A stretch of 64,000 nucleotides of DNA from Chitinophaga nivalis (GCF_025989125.1 NZ_JAPDNR010000001.1:7242087-7306086), one strand, 5' to 3'. Shown: positions 51,789-61,289, counted from the stretch's first letter. Notes: generated by a model from the sequence alone, not told the origin. Numbers and translations are program-made.

Positions 51789-52142
51789 TTATTTTAAACA
51801 GGCCAGAAACAAGCTATCTCCCGCATGTACGTCTGCCTGCTGTAGTTTTTCATCATCTTTCAGTCTTTTCTTTTTGTATACAATACTACCCTTCCGGCAA
51901 GGTATACTGGTTTGTGCAATGACCTTTTCTTTGAGTTCACCAGCTGTATTATCACCATTTACTTCTACCTTGACAAAGTGTATGGCTTTGTTTTCATGAT
52001 ACCCTACCGCTACTTCAAATTTCCCGGCTGGCTCCTGCAACAGGTTAGTGGAAGCCTGATCTGAAGCGTTGGTGCCAATAGTTACTCCCACCGCAAACAG
52101 GGCACAAAAAAGCGCGGACAACATCATCGTGGATTTTTTCAT
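51789..52142 (-). CDS. Exported ubiquitin-like protein (117 aa)
   Basis: Signal peptide at about 1-27, then a short linker, then a 77-residue region (41-117) that follows the ubiquitin fold from end to end: KFEVAVGYHENKAIHFVKVE (beta hairpin), TAGELKEKVIAQTSIP (helix, ending in the IP of ubiquitin's GIP), GSIVYKKKRLKDDEKLQQ (matches LIFAGKQLEDGRTLSD) and VHAGDSLFLACLK (last strand). The C-terminus is LACLK, so the Gly-Gly used for conjugation is missing. No E1-, E2- or JAB-like gene adjoins. It is monocistronic. Ubiquitin-like fold: seen in the sequence. Role: unknown, envelope-located. Confidence 0.75.
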   Translation of the reverse strand: MKKSTMMLSALFCALFAVGVTIGTNASDQASTNLLQEPAGKFEVAVGYHENKAIHFVKVEVNGDNTAGELKEKVIAQTSIPCRKGSIVYKKKRLKDDEKLQQADVHAGDSLFLACLK

Positions 52143-52408
52143 AAAAGATTGGTTTAAGAGTGGAACAAAAATGAAAATATCAACATTTGATTACTGTGAT
52201 ATACACCCCTGTACAGCGCTTTGTTCAAAGATTTTTCACCAGTGACCAAATACCCTATCTGCCTGCTATATTTTACCATCATATCGATAGGATGCTACCA
52301 TTTCGCAGGTACTACCCACTTTTAATGATAGCTATCAAAAACAGGCTGTTTTGATTTATCTTAGTAACTGTTCACATTTTTGTTTTTAATTCCCTCATCC
52401 TTTCTCTT

Positions 52409-53155
52409 ATGGCACAATATGATCCTCTTGCATATGGCTATCGGGCAGTTGCCGAAGCCATTCCCTACCGCGGCCCTGAATGGTATTCCCTGCACGTAAG
52501 ACTGGGCGATCTCACCGGTTGCTCCGTCCTGGATTTAGGCTGCGGAGATGGTATGAGCAGCCGGCGGCTAAAATCATGGGGCGCCGCGCAGGTAACCGGC
52601 GTGGATGTTTCTGAAGAGATGATTAAACTGGCGCAGCTGACAGAATCCCACAATCCCATGGGCATCGAATACAACCACGCTGATGTAACTACCATGCAAC
52701 CTATCGGCACCTTTGATGTGGTAACCGCTTCCTATCTGTTACATTACGCCAGCAGCCTTACAGAACTGCAACAAATGGCACAATCGGCCTACGATAACCT
52801 GAAACCGGGCAAACAGTTTATCACCAGCAACCTCAATCCGCTGGCGCCGCCCCTGCCGGAGCTGGATCTCCCGGAACACAAACTGCATTACCGGCTTACC
52901 TCCAACCTATTGGCAGATGGCCTCCCCATGGATGGCACCCTCCTGCACGACGGGCAACAAATCACCTTTAAGGCCTGGTGGTATAGCTGGCAAACCTATC
53001 AGACCGTTTTTCGCGACGCAGGATTTACCAACTGTGCTATCGTTCCCTATCTGATACCGGAAGAAGAAATCAACAAATACCCACCCGGTTTCTGGGCGCC
53101 CTATTATGCCGCCCCCTGGGTGATTCAGTTTATCTGCCACAAACCGCTGGTATAG
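52409..53155 (+). CDS. Class I SAM-dependent methyltransferase
   Basis: Protein of 248 aa with SAM motif I VLDLGCGDGMSSRRLKSWGA (about 44-63), the acidic residue in VTGVDVSEEMI and motif HADVTTMQPIGTFDVVTASY. The C-terminal half (from about 150) has a substrate-binding lid with a PPEXE-like IPEEEINKYPPGFWAPYY. It is of the UbiE/MenG-like small-molecule type. Divergent from the ubiquitin-like gene (267-bp gap). Substrate unknown. Confidence 0.88.
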   Translation: MAQYDPLAYGYRAVAEAIPYRGPEWYSLHVRLGDLTGCSVLDLGCGDGMSSRRLKSWGAAQVTGVDVSEEMIKLAQLTESHNPMGIEYNHADVTTMQPIGTFDVVTASYLLHYASSLTELQQMAQSAYDNLKPGKQFITSNLNPLAPPLPELDLPEHKLHYRLTSNLLADGLPMDGTLLHDGQQITFKAWWYSWQTYQTVFRDAGFTNCAIVPYLIPEEEINKYPPGFWAPYYAAPWVIQFICHKPLV

Positions 53156-53176
53156 CCCATAAATGTCAGAGATAGA

Positions 53177-54127
53177 TTAATGTGCAGTCGTGATGTTATT
53201 CATTTCCAGCAAAAGATCATGCAACTGCTGGCTCACTGCACGGATGACCGCCTGCAACTGGTTGGTCATGGCTGCCCGCGCATGTAAATCGTCGGAGCGG
53301 TAGATACCCCCATCCGTAAAAATTACTGATTGGGCGCCTTGTTGTTCATCGCCTTCAAACTGATAGGCGATCCATCTTTTTTTCAGGTTTTGTAAAAGAG
53401 AAGCGGTACCGCTATTGCTGAAATGTTTTTCTGTGAGCATATAGCCGATGAAAGGAGAGAAACAGCTATCTACCTTGCCTGTCCAGACAGCCCGCAGTAA
53501 ATTCCGGTGATGATAAAACGCCATTTTTTTCCCTTTAGGATTCAGCGTCGCCAGGCCTAAACCTGCACCAATCCCACCAGCACCGATGGCTACCCCTTTA
53601 TTCAGGTCATCATTACTGATTAAAGCCCCTGCGATAGCTGCTGCTGCTCCCAATGCGATAGAAGCCACTACGAGCTTATTATTCCTGGCGGCATTCCTGC
53701 TATCAATGTAGCTCACCACCTGATCCACCCTTTCGCCTTCGCAGTCGAGTTCCGCTGCAGTGGCGTTGATGTCTGCCATCGCCCCTAGCAGCTGACTGTT
53801 CACGTGTGTCTTTATTTCCAGGACCTGCACCCGGGAAGCCAGGTCCGTATCTGCCTGCAGCCGTAACAACCGGTGGATATCTGCCGTCAGGCCCAAAGCA
53901 TGTAACATCAATATACCCGGAACGGAAAAGCGGCTACGCAGATCGTTGTTAGCAGCCAGTATCGTATCCGCATTACCGGAGATAGGCACCGATGCTGCGA
54001 CAACCGTACCGGGTGGTTTGCAATAGCTGTCCTGCAGTGTCAGTACGGCCGCAGCGTGCCGTTTGTTATGTACGGTAACACATGCCATGCTGTTTACGAG
54101 CAGCAGTATGATCAGGATACTTCTCAT
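53177..54127 (-). CDS. Hypothetical lipoprotein with glycine-rich membrane segment
   Basis: Protein of 316 aa. MRSILIILLLVNSMAC gives a lipobox with Cys16, so it is exported and lipid-anchored. After a helical region (about 80-155) comes a Gly/Ala-rich stretch at about 172-200 (VASIALGAAAAIAGALIS, GVAIGAGGIGAGLGLAT), which could insert in a membrane, then a mixed domain (YQFEGDEQQGAQSVIFTDGG). I do not recognise a family. The ATG at 54127 is used, not a TTG at 54136. It stops 22 nt from the convergent methyltransferase. Confidence 0.65.
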   Translation of the reverse strand: MRSILIILLLVNSMACVTVHNKRHAAAVLTLQDSYCKPPGTVVAASVPISGNADTILAANNDLRSRFSVPGILMLHALGLTADIHRLLRLQADTDLASRVQVLEIKTHVNSQLLGAMADINATAAELDCEGERVDQVVSYIDSRNAARNNKLVVASIALGAAAAIAGALISNDDLNKGVAIGAGGIGAGLGLATLNPKGKKMAFYHHRNLLRAVWTGKVDSCFSPFIGYMLTEKHFSNSGTASLLQNLKKRWIAYQFEGDEQQGAQSVIFTDGGIYRSDDLHARAAMTNQLQAVIRAVSQQLHDLLLEMNNITTAH

Positions 54128-54213
54128 GCCTTGCAATGCTTATCTGATGCGAATAGTTATTGCCTATAACACGGTACCCCTTATAAAGTTCAAGTAGAAA
54201 GGGCCATCAAAAA

Positions 54214-54237
54214 AGGCCTTTCCATATGGAAAGGCCT
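54214..54237 (-). terminator. Terminator after the siderophore-interacting protein gene
   Basis: A perfect 10-bp stem (54214-54223 with 54228-54237) and a 4-nt loop, followed by a T-run on the minus strand. It is 87 nt beyond the stop at 54324. Confidence 0.8.
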
Positions 54238-54323
54238 CGATATGCTATCGGTTAAATTGTTACACACCAAAGCATTACACTTATTGTTACGTTACAAATG
54301 GAACATAGGAGAAAAACAGCTGC

Positions 54324-55154
54324 TTAGCTGTGGGCTTCCTGGTGTCTCTCCATCGCGGAAAGCTCCTCAGCAGTACCATACTTCCAGTAAGCATAGGCAT
54401 CCAACTCGTCACTGGTGATATCCTGCTCTTTACGCAGGTACTGACGGATAGCCTTAATGGCAGCCGATTCTCCGGCAGCATATATAAAGCGGCGCTGGGT
54501 ACCTCTATCCGGTATAATCACGTTGCGTACCATATCCTGCAACAGGGTACCGGTACCCGGATGCGGATTATGCAGCCAGGAAATAATCATATCTGCTTTT
54601 GTTTGAATAGGCTGTTCTTCCGCCTGGCCGGGCACTTCCAGCAGTGCAACGCCTTTTACGTGCGCCGGTAATGTTTCCAGGATTACACTGAGTACCGGCA
54701 GGGCGGTCTGGTCGCCGGCAAGCAGGAACCAATCCGCCTCCGGATACAACGCGGGAGTTTCCGCTTTCATGGCAACTCCCAATATGTCTCCCGGCACAGC
54801 TTTCAGCGCCCATGCCGAAGCGGGTCCACTGTCGCCATGCACGACAAAGTCGAGATACATTTCTTTTTTTTCCAGGTCCAGTGCACGTAGCGTATAGGTA
54901 CGTACAACCGGCTTCACGGCTCCCGGTGGCGATACCCATGCTCCGTTTTCATAAACCGGAAACACGATCGTGGTTTCACCTGCCGGTGGTATATAAATTT
55001 TATTATTGAAGCCAGGTTTTACACCAGCAAATTTTAATATCCCTTCACCACCTAATACCACACGTAACATACCAGGGGTTATGTGCTGCTTCCGTACTAC
55101 CTTCAGTATTTCACAAATCACTGCGGGGGCCGTTCTTACTACTGTTGTTGCCAT
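54324..55154 (-). CDS. Siderophore-interacting protein (FAD/NAD(P)H ferric reductase)
   Basis: Protein of 276 aa of the ViuB/YqjH type that reduces ferric-siderophores in the cytoplasm to release iron. The FAD-binding motif VVRTYTLRALD (R-x-Y-T, about 84-94) and FVVHGDSGPASAWALKAVPG are diagnostic; the NAD(P)H domain follows from about 140 (WFLLAGDQTALPVLSVILE), with the C-terminal AYWKYGTAEE segment. It fits the iron locus at 41.5-46.8 kb in function, though not adjacent. Confidence 0.93.
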   Translation of the reverse strand: MATTVVRTAPAVICEILKVVRKQHITPGMLRVVLGGEGILKFAGVKPGFNNKIYIPPAGETTIVFPVYENGAWVSPPGAVKPVVRTYTLRALDLEKKEMYLDFVVHGDSGPASAWALKAVPGDILGVAMKAETPALYPEADWFLLAGDQTALPVLSVILETLPAHVKGVALLEVPGQAEEQPIQTKADMIISWLHNPHPGTGTLLQDMVRNVIIPDRGTQRRFIYAAGESAAIKAIRQYLRKEQDITSDELDAYAYWKYGTAEELSAMERHQEAHS

Positions 55155-55754
55155 AGTCCTGTTTTTATGTTCAATAAATCAGCGAACATAAAGATCGGAG
55201 GAACCTGGCCCAGGCACTTCTTCAATCGGAAAAAAAATTTACGCAATCGGGAAATATCCTACCAGATCCAGACAGCCTGAAGTTGGTATCCCCGCTCAAT
55301 AAACAGCCCCGACAAGACATTCCATCCGTCAGGACTCCCATCAAATTATCCTGTATCTTCTTTAACCATGTTTACATTCCTGTAAAACAAACCTGCGCAC
55401 AGGTATGCAAGGTCATGAAAGGAGGGAACATATACCCATGTAAGCGGGAAAAGTGTGTTAATGATACGATATTACCCAATATGCTTACTACTACCTTACT
55501 ACAACGAATGATCCACCTTAGCACAATGAATGCCTTTGTATTTTTCGGTTAAAATAATATCAGCAGCTATAAGTCAGGAGGAAAAAATATCGCGTGGAGA
55601 TGGCTTACGAAAATACATATTTTTATGCCAAAGCAGCCAATAATTACGGTATGGGGTCCCCCCGTATCAATCCTTTCTTACCGGATATACAGATTAAAAG
55701 AAGTACGTATAAGCCACTATCCCGGAAATGATCCGCATGCCATAAAACAGCTCA
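55155..55754. other. Intergenic region without a supported gene
   Basis: About 600 bases. Small plus-strand frames (55283-55552, 55625-55906) have no family match and overlap no promoter element. The stretch must carry the promoter of the siderophore-interacting protein gene on its left. Confidence 0.45.
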
Positions 55755-56306
55755 CTACTCCGTATACCGCAGGTATACATATTCCAGTCCATCTACATCA
55801 TCCATTATCTCTGCTGTTTTTACAAATCCAAATCCGGCTACAAGTTGCCGGGAAGGAATATTTGAGGGCGATACCGATGCTACAAACGCATGTACATCGT
55901 AGGTAGCCTGTGCCCACGCCATCACAGCACCCAGCGTTTCCTTCGCATATCCCTGGCGGCGATATGGCGGATAAATTTCATACCCGACTTCCACCGCATG
56001 CGGGGCATACTTTAGTAACGATGCGTCGCCAGGCGCTCCATGAAACCGGATCAACCCGATCATCTCTCCTTTATCCGGCAATATAATCGCCCGGGCAGAC
56101 CAGGGTGCATACAAAGGATCATGGGCCAATGCTTTCAAACTGTAGGTAAGACTACTGGGATGCAGCAATAATGCCGGTGGAATCACGGCGCCCAGCAGAT
56201 TTCCTGCAACAGCCAGCTCTCCTGCCAGACAACTTTCCATAACGGCTTTATTCATCAGCCGCAATACTAATCTGGGGGTAGTGATATCGTTCAATATTGT
56301 TGACAT
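55755..56306 (-). CDS. GNAT-family N-acetyltransferase (RimJ/RimL-like)
   Basis: Protein of 183 aa starting MSTILNDITTPRLVLRLMNK, the usual start of the RimJ-type branch. Motif A is YEIYPPYRRQGYAKETLGAV (about 108-127), with the acetyl-CoA loop RRQGYA; a late LVAGFGFVKTAEI matches motif B. It acetylates an amino group of a protein N-terminus, amino acid or antibiotic. The ATG at 56306 is preferred to a GTG at 56339. Confidence 0.9.
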   Translation of the reverse strand: MSTILNDITTPRLVLRLMNKAVMESCLAGELAVAGNLLGAVIPPALLLHPSSLTYSLKALAHDPLYAPWSARAIILPDKGEMIGLIRFHGAPGDASLLKYAPHAVEVGYEIYPPYRRQGYAKETLGAVMAWAQATYDVHAFVASVSPSNIPSRQLVAGFGFVKTAEIMDDVDGLEYVYLRYTE

Positions 56307-56491
56307 AACCGTAAATATACACCGGATAAAATTTATCACGCGGCTATCTCTTTTATTGCAACGGGGCGACGGCTCGTCGTTAATACACCGCTACATCATC
56401 CCGGAAAAGATATTGGTAATTCGCATCGATAATAATAACTTTATTAAGCTCCTATCATCACAACCATTTACTCATCTGCTAATTAAAAGAA

Positions 56492-57307
56492 ATGACTACA
56501 TCCGCTAAAATCCGGGTATGTGTGGCAGGCGCCACAGGTTGGGCAGCATCTGCGCTTTGCCAGGCCCTTGTACAAACAGACGACCTGTTGCTGGTAGCCG
56601 CTATTTCCCGGAAACATGCCGGCGATAACCTGCAGGAAGTGCTTTCACTGGATACACCAACGCCTGTTCCCATCTTTGCCACCGTGGAAGAAGCCTTACA
56701 GATTCCCTGCGATGTTTTCTTCGACTACACAGCACCGGATATTGCCAAACACCATGTTATCACGGCACTCCGCCACCAACTACATGTAGTGGTAGGTACC
56801 TCCGGGCTTACCGATGATGACTACCGGGAAATTGAACAGGTGGCTACTGAACAACAGCGGGCCGTACTGGCGGTAGGGAATTTCGCCATCAGTGTAGTAT
56901 TACTGAACAAATTTTCTGAAATCGCTGCCCGGTATATGCCGCAATGGGAAATCATTGACTATGCCAGCGATAAGAAACCCGACAGTCCCAGTGGCAGTGC
57001 CCTGGAACTGGCTAACAGACTGGCGAAAGTGGGACAGCCGGCATATACCATTCCTGTGGAAGCTACACAAGGCTATAAAGCTACCAGGGGTGCCACGATC
57101 AATCATACCCAGGTACACTCCGTACGCCTGCCGGGTTATGTTATTGCGTTGGAAAGCATTTTTGGACAGGAGAGTGAAAAACTGATACTGAAACACGAAG
57201 CTGGTACCAGTGCCGTGCCGTATGTGAAAGGCGCACTATTGGCTATACGGCAGGTACATACCCTTACCGGGTTGAAAAGAGGGCTGGACCAGGTGATGAC
57301 ATTCTGA
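56492..57307 (+). CDS. DapB-like dihydrodipicolinate reductase family protein lacking the catalytic His pair
   Basis: Protein of 271 aa with the DapB layout: N-terminal NAD(P)-binding fold (VCVAGATGWAAS, about 9-20), VVGTSGLTDDDYREI (about 100-114), GNFAISVVLLNKF (about 129-141) and the C-terminal substrate domain with KPDSPSGSALELA (about 162-174). In true DapB the segment before K-x-D-x-P-S-G has two His that donate the proton and bind substrate; here they are Ala158-Ser159 (DYASDKKPD). The enzyme may have another substrate. It stands alone, without lysine pathway genes. Confidence 0.85.
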   Translation: MTTSAKIRVCVAGATGWAASALCQALVQTDDLLLVAAISRKHAGDNLQEVLSLDTPTPVPIFATVEEALQIPCDVFFDYTAPDIAKHHVITALRHQLHVVVGTSGLTDDDYREIEQVATEQQRAVLAVGNFAISVVLLNKFSEIAARYMPQWEIIDYASDKKPDSPSGSALELANRLAKVGQPAYTIPVEATQGYKATRGATINHTQVHSVRLPGYVIALESIFGQESEKLILKHEAGTSAVPYVKGALLAIRQVHTLTGLKRGLDQVMTF

Positions 57308-57364
57308 GTACTGCTCATCCCGGCCTGCGCCGGTTATCCCGGAGATCGTCCACGCTGTTACAGC

Positions 57365-57787
57365 TTATACGCCGGCCGGATCGCCATCTACCAGACCGTC
57401 TTCCTGCAGCTTTGCAAACGCCAGGAGTACGCCGGGTACCTGGTGCGTTTCTTTCCGGTATTCTGCCAGGCTGAAATAATGGATCGCTTCTATTTCCGAG
57501 GTGGGCTGTGGCACCTGCCGCAGCTCGTACCGGTAACAATGTTGTTTCATCAATAGCTGCTGCTCACCAAAGGCGGGGGCCGTGATGTAGTAGTACCATT
57601 GCAGCTCTTCTGCTGCCAGCTCCATATTCAGCTCTTCTTTGATTTCGCGTTGTAAGGCACTTACACCGGACTCTCCGGCATCTACTTTTCCGCCGGGCAG
57701 ATACCAGGCTTTTTTGTTTTTACTGAATGCCAGCAATAGTTTCCTGTTTTCTACAACGATCAGTCCTACACAATCTATATAATTCAT
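57365..57787 (-). CDS. NUDIX hydrolase
   Basis: Protein of 140 aa, starting MNYIDCVGLIVVENRKLLLA. The Nudix box is GGKVDAGESGVSALQREIKE followed by ELNMEL (about 32-57), with the REUXEE Glu residues intact. It hydrolyses a nucleoside diphosphate linked to another moiety. The ATG at 57787 replaces a longer unrelated extension to 57841. It converges with the DapB-like gene, stops 57 nt apart. Confidence 0.92.
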   Translation of the reverse strand: MNYIDCVGLIVVENRKLLLAFSKNKKAWYLPGGKVDAGESGVSALQREIKEELNMELAAEELQWYYYITAPAFGEQQLLMKQHCYRYELRQVPQPTSEIEAIHYFSLAEYRKETHQVPGVLLAFAKLQEDGLVDGDPAGV

Positions 57788-58422
57788 ACTGCAAAAATAA
57801 TAAAGGATAAAGATAAAAACAGTACCGCATTTGTTCTGCACTCATTACTATTACATTTGAAAATGTCTTCGGGATGAAGCGCTATTTGACGGAGAAATAT
57901 TCATAGTGGTCATTTTTTTTCTCAGTATATGTATAGCAGTTATACGACTGTTTTGAGCGCAGGTGCACCTAACTGTGATGCATATATGTAAGATACCCTT
58001 TCTATCCGGGGAACGAGCAGCAAATACAACCAAAACTGGACACCAACGAAGCAGCTACAGCTACCCTGCACTTTTATGTGCCATGTCAACCAGGAGAAAG
58101 CTCCGGCCGGTAATGAACCCTGTGCATCCGTCTACCGGTATATGCAAACTCACAGCTGTAATAATTAGCCACCATACGATGAACCAGGACCCAACTCCCT
58201 GTCACTTTTCTTTTTTCACCCACAAATCTTGTACGGCCTTGAACACACAATAAATACGTTTGTCATCATAACGAGTTTACGGGTATCAGACCACTATATA
58301 TCCATCATCACCCACAGCTGTCCTACAGCTGTAAAGCAATCTTTTGTCCCAAAGATCATCATTGCAGCAACCTTAGTCGAACACAAAGATCTCTTTCATG
58401 AAAAAATTCTAAACACTTAGGT
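57788..58422. other. Long upstream region with three ACAGCTGT palindromes
   Basis: About 630 bases without a supported gene precede the large metallopeptidase. The palindrome ACAGCTGT occurs three times, at 58152-58159, 58314-58321 and 58325-58332; the last two lie 11 bp apart centre to centre, about one helical turn. These could form an operator. Confidence 0.4.
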
Positions 58423-60951
58423 ATGAAAACACATTTAACACGTATTATCTGCGTGACATTTATGCTATTAATCAGTATACAGATGTCCGGGCAGGTCAAA
58501 TCGTTCTCTCTCGGCACTACCCAGACCCTATTGCAACAATTAAAACAACCGGCAGCCAAAGTTATCCAACATCAACAGGTATCCGGTGTTCAGTTACAGG
58601 TTTCCCCCTCTTCTACGCTTTTTGCCAAAATAAATGTACGTAAGCCGGAAGGCAGCGACAGCGAACAGCTGATCGGTGAAATTGCCGGTGTACCCCAGTC
58701 TTCCGTTTACATCCGGATTGCCGGCAAAACACTGAATGGTAATATTGTTTTCCGACAGACAAAAAAAGCGTATAAATACTATTCCGACAGTAACGGCAAC
58801 GCCTATGTGAAAGAAGTCGATATCAATGAAGTATTGTGTATTGACTATGTTCCCGGTCCGGATGGAGCTGGCAACAGCACTATCAAAGGTACCCGTGCCG
58901 CCATTGATCCGAACCTGTTAAAACTGGAAAGTTTTCCGGGCGCTAATGGCTGTATCCTGCTTGACTTTGACGGACAATATGTTTCCGGTACTCCCTGGAA
59001 TAACGGGAACCCCATCAATGCGCAGCCATCCGTACTGACAGATCCACAGATACAGGAAGCATGGGAACTGATCGCCGAAGACTACAAACCTTTCCATGTA
59101 AATGTAACTACCAACGAAACGGTTTTCAACACTTATGCCAAGAACCGTCGGATACGTTGCATTTTCACGCCTACCAATACCGCTGCTCCCGGCGCCGGTG
59201 GTGTAGCCTATCTGGAGTCTTTCAGCTGGAATGATGATACCCCCTGCTGGGTATTCAACAGTGGTGTAAAAGGTGCAGGTGATGCCGGCACCCATGAAGC
59301 AGGTCACACCCTGGGTCTCAACCACGATGGCAGAACCAGTCCTTCTGAAGCATATTATGCCGGTCATGGTAACTGGGCGCCTATCATGGGCGTAAGTTAT
59401 TACAAACCGGTCGGCCAATGGAGCAAGGGCGAATATGCCAATGCAAACAATAAAGAAAACGATCTGGCGATTATCACCAGTGCGCTCTATGGCCTGGGAT
59501 ATCGTACGGATGATTACGGCAACACCACCAGTACCGCCTCTCCGCTCACCATCAGCGGTACCGGCACAGTAAATACCACTGGGCTGATAGAACGTACCGG
59601 TGATATTGATGCGTTTTCTTTCAGCACTGCCGGCGGTAATGTAACGATTAACATTAACCCGGCGCCCCGGCATCCGGACCTGGATGTACTGGCTACCTTG
59701 TACAATAGTAGTGGCACAGTGGTAACTACCGCCAACCCGGCTGATCTTGCAGCCACGATTACTACTAACCTGGCCGCCGGTAATTATGTATTAACCATTA
59801 CCGGTACCGGTGCGGGCAACCCTTCTACCGATGGTTATTCCAATTATGGATCACTCGGGCCCTACACCATTACCGGTACTATTCCGCGGGGAAATGGCAA
59901 CCAATCACCGGTTGTTAGTATCACCGCTCCGACTACCGGCAGTTCCTATACTGCGCCGGCCAATATTGCCATACAGGCGACTGCCTCAGATCCGGATGGT
60001 ACGATTGCCAGTGTGGAATTCCTGAATGGCAGCACTTCACTGAGTACTGTTTCAGTGGCTCCATACAATTTCAACTGGAACAATGTACCTGTTGGCAGCT
60101 ATACGCTTACAGCGGTTGCTACGGATGATAAAGGCGCCAAAACCACCTCTGCTCCTGTAACCGTAACCGTCACTACAACCGGTGGTAATCAGTCTCCGAC
60201 TGTTAGTATTACTTCACCTGCCAATAATGCTACCTTCACGGCACCCGCCACGGTTACCATTCAGGCCGATGCAGCCGATCCGGATGGTAGTGTTTATAGC
60301 GTGCAATTCTTCTACGGCAGTTCTTCCTTAGGCACCGCTTACACGGCTCCTTACAGTGTTACCTGGAACAATGCACCGGCCGGCGATTACACGCTTACCG
60401 CCAAAGCAACCGATAACCAGGGCGCCATCACCACATCTTCACCAGTAGCCATTAAAGTTACCTCTGGTGGTGGTACCTGCGCAGGTGTAGCCGCTTATCA
60501 AACTTATCCGAAGATCTATTACAAAGGTGACCGGGCAGTCTATAACAACACGCTGTATGAATGCCTGGTAGATGGTATCTATAATGTTACCCCTGGTACC
60601 GCCTGGTGGTGGTGGAATTCATTAGGCCCCTGCTCCGGCAGTACCGTTGCCAATGCCAGCAAAGCATTAGCAGATTCCCATCAGGACAAACTGTTCGTAT
60701 ATCCGAATCCGGTAACAGGTGCTGAACTGTTGTTACAGGTATCCGGCGAACACGGCGAACAGCTGCTCATAGAAGTACGGGATATCAAAGGTAATCAGGC
60801 GATTCTTCGTCAGACACAGGTAATTACTGACAAAGGTGCTACGCAAAATATCCGCATCGATGTCAGCAAAGTACCTGCTGGTACCTGGCTGATCAGCACG
60901 ACCAATCAACGAACCGGCAAAGTGCGTACGACCAAAATTATCCGCTTATAA
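58423..60951 (+). CDS. T9SS-exported metzincin-type metallopeptidase with Ig-like and chitin-binding-like modules
   Basis: Protein of 842 aa. Signal peptide 1-23 (ending MSGQ); propeptide-like region to about 165; catalytic domain about 165-360 with H291-E-A-G-H295-T-L-G-L-N-H301-D, a metzincin site, and a Met-turn at Met322 (PIMGVSY); a PPC-like beta domain at about 365-487; two Ig-like (Big-type) repeats at about 494-585 and 590-682; a CBM5/12-like Trp-rich module at about 688-738 (YYKGDRAVYNNTLYECLVDG, then TAWWWWNSLGPC); and a type A T9SS sorting domain at about 757-842 (FVYPNPVTGAELLLQV, VPAGTWLIST). It is secreted by T9SS and probably targets protein bound to chitin or similar polymers. 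Own terminator downstream. Confidence 0.9.
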   Translation: MKTHLTRIICVTFMLLISIQMSGQVKSFSLGTTQTLLQQLKQPAAKVIQHQQVSGVQLQVSPSSTLFAKINVRKPEGSDSEQLIGEIAGVPQSSVYIRIAGKTLNGNIVFRQTKKAYKYYSDSNGNAYVKEVDINEVLCIDYVPGPDGAGNSTIKGTRAAIDPNLLKLESFPGANGCILLDFDGQYVSGTPWNNGNPINAQPSVLTDPQIQEAWELIAEDYKPFHVNVTTNETVFNTYAKNRRIRCIFTPTNTAAPGAGGVAYLESFSWNDDTPCWVFNSGVKGAGDAGTHEAGHTLGLNHDGRTSPSEAYYAGHGNWAPIMGVSYYKPVGQWSKGEYANANNKENDLAIITSALYGLGYRTDDYGNTTSTASPLTISGTGTVNTTGLIERTGDIDAFSFSTAGGNVTININPAPRHPDLDVLATLYNSSGTVVTTANPADLAATITTNLAAGNYVLTITGTGAGNPSTDGYSNYGSLGPYTITGTIPRGNGNQSPVVSITAPTTGSSYTAPANIAIQATASDPDGTIASVEFLNGSTSLSTVSVAPYNFNWNNVPVGSYTLTAVATDDKGAKTTSAPVTVTVTTTGGNQSPTVSITSPANNATFTAPATVTIQADAADPDGSVYSVQFFYGSSSLGTAYTAPYSVTWNNAPAGDYTLTAKATDNQGAITTSSPVAIKVTSGGGTCAGVAAYQTYPKIYYKGDRAVYNNTLYECLVDGIYNVTPGTAWWWWNSLGPCSGSTVANASKALADSHQDKLFVYPNPVTGAELLLQVSGEHGEQLLIEVRDIKGNQAILRQTQVITDKGATQNIRIDVSKVPAGTWLISTTNQRTGKVRTTKIIRL

Positions 60952-60978
60952 TCCGACACAGTTGCTGCCCGTTTAAAA

Positions 60979-61012
60979 AAAGAGTCGCCCTTTTCAATAA
61001 GGGCGACTCTTT
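60979..61012 (+). terminator. Strong Rho-independent terminator
   Basis: A perfect 14-bp stem (60979-60992 with 60999-61012) and 6-nt loop, flanked by an A-run and a T-run, 27 nt beyond the metallopeptidase stop. Confidence 0.9.
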
Positions 61013-61289
61013 TTAATCCCGGTTGTTGCACACCAGAATCTTATTCACCCATGATACATTACCAGCTATGGTGACAACAATGTGTGCGCGATGTTGATTT
61101 CCTTCGTGCTACACCATTATACCTGGTGTATCGAACAGTTGATCATATCTGCTCATAACAACAGGCTATTCCCTACACCACTTCCTGCATCGTCGCTTCC
61201 CGTTTCGTTTTTCGTTCTCTTTCCTTTTTCCCTCTCCCGCTGCTACTGTTTATCCGCGGCCTCCCACTCTCTGTTTTGCCAGCGGCAGA

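Noticed and set aside
55283..55906. Small plus-strand frames of 89 and 93 aa
   Set aside because: No domain, and the second is partly antisense to the GNAT gene.
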